DNA from: Bdellovibrio sp. KM01
GTDB lineage: Bacteria; Bdellovibrionota; Bdellovibrionia; Bdellovibrionales; Bdellovibrionaceae
Length of the DNA stretch: 64,000 nucleotides
Assembly: GCF_013752535.1 (NCBI RefSeq)
Contig: NZ_CP058348.1
Location: forward strand, 2,852,001-2,916,000
Reading direction: 5' to 3'
This document shows positions 52,377 through 61,197 of the stretch, in pieces. The notes under the pieces are model-generated. The model saw only the letters and a list, made by a program, of their open reading frames with translations. It was not told where the DNA came from and did not search any database. The position numbers were made by a program, and so were the translations under genes. Each line of letters opens with the position of its first letter. The first letter of the stretch is position 1.

Positions 52377-53150
52377 TTACCATTGAATTTTCGGGAACAT
52401 TTTTAGAGCGTTGGCCTTAGTTTGTTCGGCCAATTGCTCGACCGGAATACCTTTCAAGTCCGCCACGAATTTAGCCGTGTGAACCACGTAAGCGGCCGTG
52501 TTTTTTCTGCCACGCATGGGAATGGGTGCCAAGAACGGCGCATCGGTTTCCACGTGAATACGATCCAAGGGCAAACCACGGACTGTGTTACGCAAATCAT
52601 CGGCGTTTTTGAAAGTCACGACACCGCTGATAGAAATATTAAATCCCAATTTCAAAGCTTCATCAGCCAACCACGACGTGCCCGTAAAACAATGGATGAT
52701 GCCTGTTACTTCACCTTTGAATTCTTTTAGAATATTGATGGTGTCTTCTTCGGCATCACGCGTGTGAATTTCAACTGGCAAGCCCGTGGCTTTGGCGATT
52801 TTCAATTGCTCGCGGAAAGCATGTTGCTGCTCATCGCGCGGAGATTGATCGTAATAATAATCCAAACCGATCTCACCAATTGCAACGACTACCGGATCCT
52901 TGGCATTGTCTAAAATGAATTTACCAACTTCATCCGTATAAGTTTTGCCATCGTGTGGATGAATCCCCAAGGTACAATAAACGTCAGGCGCATACTTGTG
53001 AGCGAGATCCAAAACCAATGGCAGATCGTTCAGCTCGGTTCCTATTGTGATGATTTTACGAACGCCGGCAGCTTTGGCATTTTGAATAGCCGCTTCGACG
53101 CCCTCTTCGAGCATATTCAGATGGCAGTGAACATCAATCCATTCAGTCAT
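52377..53150 (-). CDS. tatD: TatD-family deoxyribonuclease
   Basis: The 257-residue metal-dependent hydrolase (TIM-barrel) has the His-x-His motif DVHCHLN, AIGEIGLDYYYD, IHTRDAEEDT and TDAPFLAPIP. TatD enzymes are 3'-5' exonucleases or general DNases and are often found next to holB and tmk, as here. It is last in tmk-holB-tatD. Confidence 0.93.
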   Translation of the reverse strand: MTEWIDVHCHLNMLEEGVEAAIQNAKAAGVRKIITIGTELNDLPLVLDLAHKYAPDVYCTLGIHPHDGKTYTDEVGKFILDNAKDPVVVAIGEIGLDYYYDQSPRDEQQHAFREQLKIAKATGLPVEIHTRDAEEDTINILKEFKGEVTGIIHCFTGTSWLADEALKLGFNISISGVVTFKNADDLRNTVRGLPLDRIHVETDAPFLAPIPMRGRKNTAAYVVHTAKFVADLKGIPVEQLAEQTKANALKMFPKIQW

Positions 53151-53159
53151 GGATTTATT

Positions 53160-54116
53160 CTACACCAAATCCTGGCTGGTGATGAAGTATTCTTCCATCA
53201 CGAGCTGAGAATCTCTGTTAGCACCCAAACCCTGTTCCGCCTGAAGGCCTTTTTGGATCAATTTAAGGAGTCTTTCGCGAGTCTGTTCGGCCAAGGTCTT
53301 AATCAAAGGGGCCTGATCCAGATTAGTGATTTGAGCTTTAGCACCCTCTTGCAGAACGATGGCATCCCTAAAGAATGAAACCCAATACGACAACAGGCGA
53401 ATACCTTGCTGACGATCTTTGAACTCGGCACGCCACATTTCGTTCAACAGGAAATTCGGGTCTTGCATAAAGACGTTCAGAATTTCGACGGATTTTTCGC
53501 GAAGCTCCAGTTCTGGTCCTTCTTGCAATTGCGCGAGCTTTTCAAAACTGCCGCCAGCCGAGCGCAAAGCCCACGTCGGTGCTTTCACCCGCTTCCCCAG
53601 CTCCTCCATCGTCAATGGCTTAAACTGTACGATGCGCGAACGAGAACGAATTGTCGGCATAATACCCGCCACACTGGGAGCAATCAGGAAAAAGAAAGTT
53701 CCATCGGGTGGTTCTTCCAATGTTTTTAACAAAGCATTGGCCGTCTGCGGATTAAGCAATTGTGCCTGATCAATAATGATCACACGGTTACCACCCAAAC
53801 TTTTCAAAGACAGGAATTCTAAAATTTCTTTAGCTTGTTCGATTTTAATGTTGGCGCCCGAAGGAGAAATAATACGAAGTCCCTCGTGAGCATGATCTTT
53901 CTGCGCCACACGGAAACAAGAGGGACAACGGCCGCAGCCACGAGGGCTTTGCGGACACATCAAAGCTTGCGCCAAACCAATTGCTGTCAGTTTTTTGCCG
54001 ATACCGGAGGGACCCACGAACAAAAAGGTCTGGCCCGGCTTCCCTGCTTCGAAGGAATCCACCATCTTTTTAATCACATCCTGGTGTCCTAAGACAAAAT
54101 CCAGCAGTCTTGCCAC
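53160..54116 (-). CDS. holB: DNA polymerase III delta' subunit
   Basis: The 318-residue clamp-loader subunit has a P-loop-like FLFVGPSGIGKK, a zinc-binding cluster (CPQSPRGCGRCPSC) and sensor I NALLKTLEEPP. The start is GTG with AAGGAAC upstream, 13 bases after tmk. Product matches HolB, which helps load the sliding clamp. Confidence 0.93.
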   Translation of the reverse strand: MARLLDFVLGHQDVIKKMVDSFEAGKPGQTFLFVGPSGIGKKLTAIGLAQALMCPQSPRGCGRCPSCFRVAQKDHAHEGLRIISPSGANIKIEQAKEILEFLSLKSLGGNRVIIIDQAQLLNPQTANALLKTLEEPPDGTFFFLIAPSVAGIMPTIRSRSRIVQFKPLTMEELGKRVKAPTWALRSAGGSFEKLAQLQEGPELELREKSVEILNVFMQDPNFLLNEMWRAEFKDRQQGIRLLSYWVSFFRDAIVLQEGAKAQITNLDQAPLIKTLAEQTRERLLKLIQKGLQAEQGLGANRDSQLVMEEYFITSQDLV

Positions 54117-54129
54117 TTACGCTTGTTCC

Positions 54130-54765
54130 TTACTTCAAAATTTTTTTCTCAGTCAGTGCTTTCACCAACTGTTCAAACAACACCGCGGGAGTTTCTTTCG
54201 CATTCAAAACCAACCACGCGTTGGGATCTGCTTTGGCTTGAGCCAGGAAACTTTGACGAACTTTTTCGTGGAATGTATCAGCTTCCGATTCAATGCGATC
54301 TTCGCCTTCTCCATTTTGCTCGCCGCGACCTTGGCGACGATTGCGAGACTCCTGAACCGGAAGATCCAAAAGAATTGTCAGGTGAGCTTTCAAGCCACCG
54401 GTGGCGAAGTTATTTAACATCACAACATCGGCTTCAGAAATTTCACGACCACCGCTTTGGAAAGCTACTGAGCTTGCCGAAAAACGATCGCACAAAACCC
54501 ACAGGCCTTTTTCGATTTTAGGACGAATCACTTGATCCACGTGCTGCGAACGACTGGCTTCGTACAACAGCAATTCCGTGCGCGGTGTGGGCGCAGGACC
54601 TTCCTTACGCAAAACCATATTACGGATTTCATCTCCCAAAGGAGTGCCGCCCGGTTCACGAGTCATGTATGTGGGAATTCCACGCTTTTGCAGCTCTGCT
54701 TCCAGAGCCTTCATCAGTGAGCTTTTGCCGGAGCCGTCAAGACCCTCAAATACCAGAAAAGACAT
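54130..54765 (-). CDS. tmk: Thymidylate kinase
   Basis: The 211-residue enzyme phosphorylates dTMP. P-loop EGLDGSGKSS, the TREPGGTPLGDEIR motif and the DRF motif in CDRFSASSVAFQSGGR are clear. The start at ATG 54765 gives the normal N-terminus; an in-frame upstream start would add 13 residues. It heads tmk-holB-tatD. Confidence 0.95.
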   Translation of the reverse strand: MSFLVFEGLDGSGKSSLMKALEAELQKRGIPTYMTREPGGTPLGDEIRNMVLRKEGPAPTPRTELLLYEASRSQHVDQVIRPKIEKGLWVLCDRFSASSVAFQSGGREISEADVVMLNNFATGGLKAHLTILLDLPVQESRNRRQGRGEQNGEGEDRIESEADTFHEKVRQSFLAQAKADPNAWLVLNAKETPAVLFEQLVKALTEKKILK

Positions 54766-54837
54766 GCCTAGTTTTGTCAGATATTCGCGCAGCCCGGTCA
54801 ACAAAAGGACTTACAACAAGGGGCGGCAATCAGCCTT

Positions 54838-55356
54838 TTAGCGAAGGCTGTCCCAAAAACTACGCATATTGGATTGCTGCTCTGCCGTGGATTTTTGCGA
54901 GAGCTTAAAAACCACCGCATAAAGCTTGGCCCTAACGAGTCCCACCAACACTCGGCGCTCCGGAATGATCGCTTGTTGATAAGGGTCCATCATCGCCGCC
55001 TCGCAAGTTTTGCCGGTATGGGATTCCCAAATTTTGATATCTTGAGCTTTTAATGTGATTTCATTCAAAGGACCGAACACTTCCGCTAAAGCTTTTTTGC
55101 AAAGCTCTTCATTCATTTTCAAATCTTTGATTTTATCCAGATCATAAAGCTCTGCCTGACGCATATTTCGGTCGGACTGCGCCGTACGAGTGAAGTAACC
55201 AACAAAAGATTCTGCATTCGCAAAGCCCAACATCTTTTGATCTTTTTTATGGGCAAAAATCACATCTTCTTTCGAGTTGATGGGTGCAAGCGTGGGTGCC
55301 GCGAAAGCAAAATTCGAAATCAAAAGGCCTGCAAAAAATAGAATTAATTTATTCAT
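54838..55356 (-). CDS. Secreted protein of unknown function
   Basis: The 172-residue product has a signal peptide (MNKLILFFAGLLISNFAFA). ATG at 55356 is preferred over 55362 because AAGGGG is then six bases upstream. Mature part is helical and Lys/Glu-rich with two cysteines. It lies between tmk and another secreted gene, ten bases after the latter's stop, so it is probably co-transcribed with that gene. No family recognised. Confidence 0.65.
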   Translation of the reverse strand: MNKLILFFAGLLISNFAFAAPTLAPINSKEDVIFAHKKDQKMLGFANAESFVGYFTRTAQSDRNMRQAELYDLDKIKDLKMNEELCKKALAEVFGPLNEITLKAQDIKIWESHTGKTCEAAMMDPYQQAIIPERRVLVGLVRAKLYAVVFKLSQKSTAEQQSNMRSFWDSLR

Positions 55357-55366
55357 AACCATCCCC

Positions 55367-55855
55367 TTAGTTCACGCCGCCGCCAGCACCTGAACCACCA
55401 AGATCTTTGCTGACTTTGTTACTGATTGAACGAAATTGGGCTTCCGTGGATTTTTTAAAAGTGATGCTGTTGATTTTCACACTACCGGAATCAATCAAGG
55501 AAATTGTCGGAGGAGGCTCATTGCGTTTGCTGGCGCCAGCTTCCAATTTCATGGTGACTTTATCGCCGATGATACAGACTTCTTTGATATATACGACCTG
55601 CTGATAATCGTCGCCGCTTCCTATGGCATTGACGTTCGCTTCCAGTTGCAATTTATTGCCGGCAGGCGCGATTTTCAATCCGGCTGTCACTGCGAAGCTG
55701 TCGACTGTGAACATCACCGGCAGTTTTTGCATCATTGCGGGCATCTGGGTTTTTCGCTGCTCGAAATCAGCCATGTTATTCACGCAGACATTTGCCGCTT
55801 TACTTTGAAAAGCGACCAGCGTCGCTGTCACAAACAAAACTGAAGAGAATCGCAT
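55367..55855 (-). CDS. Secreted protein of unknown function
   Basis: The 162-residue product starts MRFSSVLFVTATLVAFQSKA, a signal peptide, with AAAAGGGG upstream. Mature part is beta-like with two cysteines (NVCVNN, KEVCIIG) and a Gly-rich end (GGSGAGGGVN). It is upstream of the 54838 gene on the same strand (10-base gap). No family recognised. Confidence 0.65.
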   Translation of the reverse strand: MRFSSVLFVTATLVAFQSKAANVCVNNMADFEQRKTQMPAMMQKLPVMFTVDSFAVTAGLKIAPAGNKLQLEANVNAIGSGDDYQQVVYIKEVCIIGDKVTMKLEAGASKRNEPPPTISLIDSGSVKINSITFKKSTEAQFRSISNKVSKDLGGSGAGGGVN

Positions 55856-55873
55856 TCACTCACCCCTTTTTGT

Positions 55874-56344
55874 CTATTTTAGAACGATCCAGTCACCCTT
55901 CGCATCTTTTTTTAAATTTAGGGTCACGAACGGGTATTTCATCGGGTCTCCCGGAAGACCTGTTTCCTTGGCAATCAATTGCACGGCATTGGAAAAATTA
56001 AACTGGCCAGTAACTGATGACTTCACTGTGCTGGCGACTCTTAAGAGTTTTTTTCGAACATCTGGTGCATACGAAGTGATAAAAACCGTCGTCACACCCG
56101 AACTCTCACTGCTCATCCGGACCTCCTCGGCCGAGAATTCCGCAAACTTGACCATGTAACTGACGTAGGCGTTCTTGAAATTATCGGACTGGGTGAGGTA
56201 ACCGCGGGCTTCTTCTTCGACCGTGGTCGCGAACTGGGCCTTCGCAGCCTCTTCGGCGGCGTTTTTAAAGGCTTTTTCGTTGGAAGTACAAGAAACCAGA
56301 AATGCCAAAGACAGGGCTGTCAGGGTCTGAAGAATTGTTTTCAT
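55874..56344 (-). CDS. Lipoprotein of unknown function
   Basis: The 156-residue product begins MKTILQTLTALSLAFLVSC (lipobox LVSC). The mature part contains KFAEFSAEEVRMSSES and then a C-terminal domain FPFVTLNLKKDAKGDWIVLK-like (written with KYPFVTLNL). It is first of a three-gene minus-strand run with the two secreted genes downstream (18- and 10-base gaps). No function can be assigned. Confidence 0.65.
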   Translation of the reverse strand: MKTILQTLTALSLAFLVSCTSNEKAFKNAAEEAAKAQFATTVEEEARGYLTQSDNFKNAYVSYMVKFAEFSAEEVRMSSESSGVTTVFITSYAPDVRKKLLRVASTVKSSVTGQFNFSNAVQLIAKETGLPGDPMKYPFVTLNLKKDAKGDWIVLK

Positions 56345-56481
56345 ATCATTCAGTATGAATGGGCTGTATTTAAAGACAACCACACATGACTGCTTGCGTT
56401 ATTTAACCCCAAAACAGGCAGTTTTGGTGGACGAAGCCCAGCCTTTATCCCTATATTGTGGGACTTTGGGAGATACTTGAA

Positions 56482-56895
56482 ATGACTACTTTTGTTGGAA
56501 TTATCCATATCATCGTTGCCCTCGTTTTGATCGTTCTTGTTTTGATCCAAGATTCAAAAAGCAACGGCGCATTGGGCATGGGCGGCAGCTCTGGTTCAAA
56601 CAGCCTTTTGGGCGCAACTGGCGCACAAACTTTGGCTGGTAAAATGACTGTTTGGGCAGCTGTGATTTTCGCAGTTACTTGCTTGGCTTTGTCAGTATTC
56701 ACTTCTTCTGCAACTAAATCTGTTGTTGATACTTTGCCTGCAGCAGCAGTTCCGGCACAAACAGCAGCTCCAACTGCAGCGTCTACTCCGGTTCCAGGTT
56801 CTGAAGCTAACAAGCCTCAAGATCTTACAGCTCCGGCAGCTTCTGCACCGGCAGCAAGCCCAGCGGCTCCAGCAGCTGCAGCTCCTGCAAAATAA
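56482..56895 (+). CDS. secG: Preprotein translocase subunit SecG with Ala/Pro-rich tail
   Basis: The 137-residue product has two transmembrane helices (about residues 5-23 and 55-73) and the conserved loop LIQDSKSNGALGMGGSSGSNSLLG between them. SecG aids SecYE in protein export. The usual length is about 75-115; here there is a tail of about 55 residues made almost only of Ala, Pro, Ser and Thr. GGGAGA precedes the start. Confidence 0.92.
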   Translation: MTTFVGIIHIIVALVLIVLVLIQDSKSNGALGMGGSSGSNSLLGATGAQTLAGKMTVWAAVIFAVTCLALSVFTSSATKSVVDTLPAAAVPAQTAAPTAASTPVPGSEANKPQDLTAPAASAPAASPAAPAAAAPAK

Positions 56896-56932
56896 AGTTA
56901 CTTAGTTCATAGTTCTTCGCTATAGTTTTCCT

Positions 56933-57739
56933 ATGGCGAAGAAGAACAACTGGTTGATTCCCTCTCTTATTGGACTTGGAGTATTGAGCGTAGCTCTTTC
57001 ACTGGTCATCTCCTCTCTCACTGAAAAACAAAAAGTTGCCACTCGCCCTCTTGCGCGCGTTGATTTAAGTCTCGGCAAAGCCTTTATCCTTCGTAAAAAC
57101 ATGACTCAAAAAGAAGCTCTGACTCGTTCTGCGTCTTTATATGCTTTGGATTCTGTGGAAACAGGTCCCGATGGCGACGCGACGATGACTTTTGATTCTG
57201 CTTACCGCATTCGCGTTCAGGAAAATTCTCTGGTGACGTTGGATGAGGAATACGACCGTCAAGTGATTCTGATTAAACGCGGAGATGTGCAGGTCGAAGC
57301 TTATGGTCGCGACGGCTCTGTTATGATCTCCCGTGATGGTGTTCGCTGGACCGCAACTGATTACGAAACTAATTATCGTAAGCAAGCAAACTCCCCAAAC
57401 CTTCCCGACATGGCTCCATCCACTGAAGGTTACACCGGCAAGAAAGCTGGCGGCGAAGGCTTAACGTCCGAGTTCATTCAAGAAACTTTACGCACGCACA
57501 GAAATTCATTTTTTAAATGCTACACACAGTTGCTGCAAAGAACTCCAGGAGTCTCAGGCCAAGCCTCTGTTGGCTTCACGATCGAGCGCACCGGTAAAGT
57601 CAGCAATCCCACGGTCACCTCGTCTACAATCAGCGACGTCACTTTTAAAAAGTGTCTGACCGAGGCCATCCGCCGAGTCGAATTTAAATCCTTTGCGGGG
57701 GATCCGATTTCGACTGTTTTCCCTCTGAAATTTGAATAG
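56933..57739 (+). CDS. Membrane-anchored FecR-like/AgmX C-terminal domain protein
   Basis: The 268-residue product has one N-terminal transmembrane helix (about residues 7-24), a FecR-like beta region (VETGPDGDATMTFDSAYRIRVQENSLVTLD), and a C-terminal AgmX/TonB-like domain (FKCYTQLLQRTPGVSGQASVGFTIERTGKVSNP, with two cysteines, as in gliding-motility-linked proteins of myxobacteria). It may link envelope structure to an energy or motility machine. It starts 37 bases after secG with no good ribosome-binding site, so coupling is doubtful. Confidence 0.75.
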   Translation: MAKKNNWLIPSLIGLGVLSVALSLVISSLTEKQKVATRPLARVDLSLGKAFILRKNMTQKEALTRSASLYALDSVETGPDGDATMTFDSAYRIRVQENSLVTLDEEYDRQVILIKRGDVQVEAYGRDGSVMISRDGVRWTATDYETNYRKQANSPNLPDMAPSTEGYTGKKAGGEGLTSEFIQETLRTHRNSFFKCYTQLLQRTPGVSGQASVGFTIERTGKVSNPTVTSSTISDVTFKKCLTEAIRRVEFKSFAGDPISTVFPLKFE

Positions 57740-57740
57740 T

Positions 57741-58289
57741 CTAATTTTGCAAAAGAGCTTTGGTGCGAGCAATGGCTTGCGCTGTCGACGCGATTTGGTC
57801 TGCGGGCGCTTCACGTTTCAGCCTTAACTCCATGGCTTCTTCAAACAAAGCCAAAGCTTCCGTGAATCTATTTTGATCGAACAGATTTTTACCCGCATGC
57901 TGAAGGGCAAAATGCAGGAGCTCGTTCGCTTTGTCGTTCACCCGGCAAACTTCGATAACTTCCTTAAAGAGCTTGTCGCTGAGCTTGAATTGCTTTTTAT
58001 ATTGCAGCACATGGGCTAAACGAATTTTCTGCTGAACTTCTTTGCGAATACCCAGTTGCTCTTCATCCACAATGCGCAGAGCTTCGCGCAAAACCTGCTC
58101 GGCCTCATTCAAGTCACCCAGACATCTTAAGTGCACACCGGCTTCGCCTAAAATGCTGACACGTTTGGCGTGACTGGAAGCCGTCGCCAATGATCCCAAC
58201 AAATCAATGACATACTTACGCAATCCGATCGGATCGACTGGAACAGATCTAAGATTTTCATCCTCTTTCATTTCAAGTCGCTTATCCAT
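57741..58289 (-). CDS. TPR-repeat protein
   Basis: The 182-residue soluble product is a tandem of helical repeats (LRCLGDLNEAEQVLREALRIVDEE; KQFKLSDKLFKEVIEV; NLFDQNRFTEALALFEEAMELR), three or four tetratricopeptide units, which mediate protein contacts. The start is uncertain; ATG at 58289 is used and an upstream one would overlap the neighbouring gene. It lies 12 bases after that gene, so both may be co-expressed. Confidence 0.78.
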   Translation of the reverse strand: MDKRLEMKEDENLRSVPVDPIGLRKYVIDLLGSLATASSHAKRVSILGEAGVHLRCLGDLNEAEQVLREALRIVDEEQLGIRKEVQQKIRLAHVLQYKKQFKLSDKLFKEVIEVCRVNDKANELLHFALQHAGKNLFDQNRFTEALALFEEAMELRLKREAPADQIASTAQAIARTKALLQN

Positions 58290-58300
58290 GCAGGTAATTC

Positions 58301-59377
58301 CTAACGATAGTCGTGAAGGTAATCGATGCGGTCTGGAATCCAAGGTTCGTGAATGCCTTCCATCTCATATACGCGTCCGTCGACAACAGTTTTCTCCTTT
58401 AATGGAGCCACCGTTGGGTAGTACGAAGGATACAACAAACCTTTTTCAATAAAGAAGGCACGAGCCGTCTCATAGGCCGTTTGCCCGATGATCCCGCGAC
58501 GAATAAATTCATCAAAGCTTTTCATCAGTTCTTCGGGAGTATAGCTGTAGTTATAGATCATGTCCTGAACGACGGCATAGACGCCTTCCAAGTTGATGCG
58601 GCTATCCTGGTATAAATCCAAGGCCACCTGGAAAGTGTTATAGGTCGCCATTGTTCTGCGCCCGAACTTCAAATAGTAATCAGGATCTGTATCGGTCGCG
58701 AGATTGATATAGATTTTTTCCACCGGATCGTTTTCTGGAATCTGCGCTTGCAGCTCCAGAATCGTGTCAACCTGCTCCCCCGTCACATTTAACTTTTCCA
58801 AAGTCAGGCGGATCTCGTGGGGACCCAAACGGCGCGAACAGATATCAGAATACAAATTATAGATGATCGCATCAGTCTCGCTGTCGTCGCCCCAACAGAT
58901 TTGGCGAACATTTTCAGCCAGACGAGTTCTTAATTGCATCAAGGCTTGCAGCTTATAACCGACTTGTTTCGTCAGACGCCAAAAGCGACCAGGACGCAGA
59001 TTTGCCAAGTTGTCCTTATAGAAACAACCAAACGGACGAATATTATCCAGCGCGAATTTTTCCGAGATTCTTTCCTCCATCTGCGGCGGTGAAGCCGTGA
59101 TGAAGTAAATCGGAAAATACATATAACCCTTTTGAGCTTTACGATATTCAGACAGTGATTGAAGCAAGGTGTTTGTCCCGGGAACGTTCTTTTTATTCAA
59201 AGCACGTTCAAGGACTGTGGTTAACAGACCGGATAAGGAATCGATAGTCGTATCGAGATAGGTTTTATCGATATCCCACAAGAAAACTTCGTCGTGAGAT
59301 TTCTCCATGCCTTCAGAGACATATCGAAAAAACACCACGTCGCCATTCATCTCGCTCAGTTCACGCCAATCTGCCAT
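58301..59377 (-). CDS. App1-like HAD phosphatase domain protein (DUF2183)
   Basis: The 358-residue cytosolic protein has a HAD-type active-site motif WDIDKTYLDT (aspartates at about residues 34 and 36), a PIYFITASPP motif and GDDSETDAIIY (motif IV), the App1 phosphatidate-phosphatase arrangement. In bacteria its substrate is unknown. The start lies directly after an inverted repeat (59379-59393, CTGACA/TGTCAG) with no visible ribosome-binding site. Its downstream neighbour is the TPR protein gene. Confidence 0.78.
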   Translation of the reverse strand: MADWRELSEMNGDVVFFRYVSEGMEKSHDEVFLWDIDKTYLDTTIDSLSGLLTTVLERALNKKNVPGTNTLLQSLSEYRKAQKGYMYFPIYFITASPPQMEERISEKFALDNIRPFGCFYKDNLANLRPGRFWRLTKQVGYKLQALMQLRTRLAENVRQICWGDDSETDAIIYNLYSDICSRRLGPHEIRLTLEKLNVTGEQVDTILELQAQIPENDPVEKIYINLATDTDPDYYLKFGRRTMATYNTFQVALDLYQDSRINLEGVYAVVQDMIYNYSYTPEELMKSFDEFIRRGIIGQTAYETARAFFIEKGLLYPSYYPTVAPLKEKTVVDGRVYEMEGIHEPWIPDRIDYLHDYR

Positions 59378-59416
59378 GCTGACATTTTGTCAGAGGATGG
59401 CAGATCTTGGCAAGTC

Positions 59417-61024
59417 TTAGCAGCCCGTTCCTGGTTTTGGATCTGCCATTTGGCGACAGCGAACCTGGCTTTTTGAGCACTTAATACGCATGTGGAAATG
59501 ATTGTAGTGATTTACTTCAGGCACCAGACGACGCAAAGTCTCTTTTGCCAAATCCGTGCTCATCTCACCCTGACTTTGAGCATAGGAGCACAAAGATTTT
59601 TTCAATGTCGGATGGATAAAGATACGATCCACGAATTTGGAACTCACAGAGTACTTAAACAGTTTCCACTGCTGAGCCATCATCCAATCACCGATCGGTT
59701 GGTTACCCTTCAAGGCAGAAGAAAAGCCCGTCATCGTTTTATCAGCTTTAAAGTAATAAGCGATATCCGCATCCAATCCATTGGTGTGGGATTTGTGACT
59801 GCCAAGCGACCCACCTTTTTGTCTGGAAATATCACCCAGGCGCAAGAAATGAGCGGGAGCCACCGCCTTCGTATATTTACCAAGCTTCGCAATCAAGTAA
59901 GCCATTTCAATCGTACCAAAGTGCGTGGCACGTTCTGGCCTGAGAACCTTGAAGTTCGTTTCCGGATACGCTTTTTGATAACCCAAGATGTCCGTCGCTT
60001 TATCCAAACGACCTGAATTCACAGGGCCGATCGCTTGATCCAGCTTTGCCAACAAATCAAATTTCGGCGGAGCTGGAACGACGACAGGAGTTTCCTTTTT
60101 GTCGTCGTCCTTATCGTCATTTTTGCCTTTGTCATCAGCCTTTGGAGTTTCCTTCTTAGGCTCATCTTTTTTGGGTTCGTCTTTTTTAGGTTGATCCTTT
60201 TTAGGAGGAACTTCCGGTTTGCTTGGAGCGTCCTTTTTGGGAGGAGTTTCCTGCTTTGGAGTTTCTTTTTTAGGATCGTTTTTCTTAGGTTCGTCTTTTT
60301 TCGGAGTATCTTCTTTGGGCGCAGTTGGAGCGGGAGTTTTTGGTTTCGGTTTTACCACCAAAACTTTCTCGATGTCGTTTTCAACGTCACCCACGTAAGA
60401 ACCCATGCCTTCTTCAACATCCAGCTCTTCGTGCTCTTCTTCTTCATGGTCTTCATCGGCGAAAGTATCATCTTGTTTTTGATCTTTAGAACCGCCACCT
60501 GGAGCTGACTCTACAGCTTCATCAGCCTCTTTTGGTTCTTCCGGCATGGACATAGTGTCTTCGACAGATTCAACCTGGTGGTGATAGATCCGGTCTTCGT
60601 AAGAGATATAGATATCCACGAAGTTACTAGAGCAATCGCCTTCAACGCCCAAGCATGTCGCTTTGGCAGCGATTTCCAAATCAGCCACTCCTACGGAACC
60701 CACTGGTTTCATAATCGCGAAGCCTTGGGAGTCCGTCGTACCTTGCAACTGAACGTTTAAAGGAACGGTTCTTTTAGAGTCTAAAGTTTTAAGTTGAAGT
60801 TGACCTGTCAAAGTCACTTTTTGAGTGCCCTTATCAAAGGCCACATCCATACCCTGAAGTTGCGTAGCACCCTCGATCACCTCATAGGCTCCGGCCTGGC
60901 GAACTTGCGGCTCTGCTGGAGTCGGCGCTGTATCACGCACAGCCACCGGCATGTTATTCCCGCGAGGCGAACACCCTGAAACGATCAAACCTATAATGAG
61001 TAGTGACGATAGTAGTCTTCCCAT
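59417..61024 (-). CDS. MepA-like murein endopeptidase lipoprotein (M74)
   Basis: The 535-residue product is a lipoprotein (lipobox VSGC, Cys18). The C-terminal domain (about 325-535) has the LAS-family zinc motifs of MepA: His413-x6-Asp420 (HTNGLDAD) and NHYNHFH (His509 and His511), with THFGTIEMAY and other M74 features. MepA cuts D-alanyl-diaminopimelate cross-links and is penicillin-insensitive. Between an N-terminal beta domain (about 45-150) and the enzyme there is an acidic stretch and a 75-residue Lys/Pro/Glu/Asp repeat (KKDEPKK units, residues 226-300), a probable wall-spanning spacer. AAGGGC supports the start. Confidence 0.9.
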   Translation of the reverse strand: MGRLLSSLLIIGLIVSGCSPRGNNMPVAVRDTAPTPAEPQVRQAGAYEVIEGATQLQGMDVAFDKGTQKVTLTGQLQLKTLDSKRTVPLNVQLQGTTDSQGFAIMKPVGSVGVADLEIAAKATCLGVEGDCSSNFVDIYISYEDRIYHHQVESVEDTMSMPEEPKEADEAVESAPGGGSKDQKQDDTFADEDHEEEEHEELDVEEGMGSYVGDVENDIEKVLVVKPKPKTPAPTAPKEDTPKKDEPKKNDPKKETPKQETPPKKDAPSKPEVPPKKDQPKKDEPKKDEPKKETPKADDKGKNDDKDDDKKETPVVVPAPPKFDLLAKLDQAIGPVNSGRLDKATDILGYQKAYPETNFKVLRPERATHFGTIEMAYLIAKLGKYTKAVAPAHFLRLGDISRQKGGSLGSHKSHTNGLDADIAYYFKADKTMTGFSSALKGNQPIGDWMMAQQWKLFKYSVSSKFVDRIFIHPTLKKSLCSYAQSQGEMSTDLAKETLRRLVPEVNHYNHFHMRIKCSKSQVRCRQMADPKPGTGC

Positions 61025-61138
61025 AGCTATGCCCTTGGTTGCACGAACTATGCTCCGGGAAATACGGCTATATTCGATTATAGGGGGTATGGGGGTGTTT
61101 AGGAGTTAGACAGGGGCCCAAATTCGCGGAACCACAAA

Positions 61139-61170
61139 CAAAAAGACCGATCCTAAGGATCGGTCTTTGA
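61139..61170 (-). terminator. Intrinsic terminator after the 748-residue gene
   Basis: The 12-bp perfect stem AAAGACCGATCC/GGATCGGTCTTT with a TAA loop and a short T-run on the minus strand. Confidence 0.85.
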
Positions 61171-61197
61171 GAGGCTATCTGAAGGATAGACAGAACA

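Noticed and set aside
52218-52406. 62-codon open frame on the plus strand
   Set aside because: It has no ribosome-binding site, has unusual composition and overlaps the tatD 3' end and several hairpins.
60124-60349. Repetitive DNA that could be taken for a CRISPR or tandem repeat
   Set aside because: It encodes the Lys/Pro/Glu/Asp linker of the MepA-like protein; repeats are imperfect, codon-phased and lack spacers.
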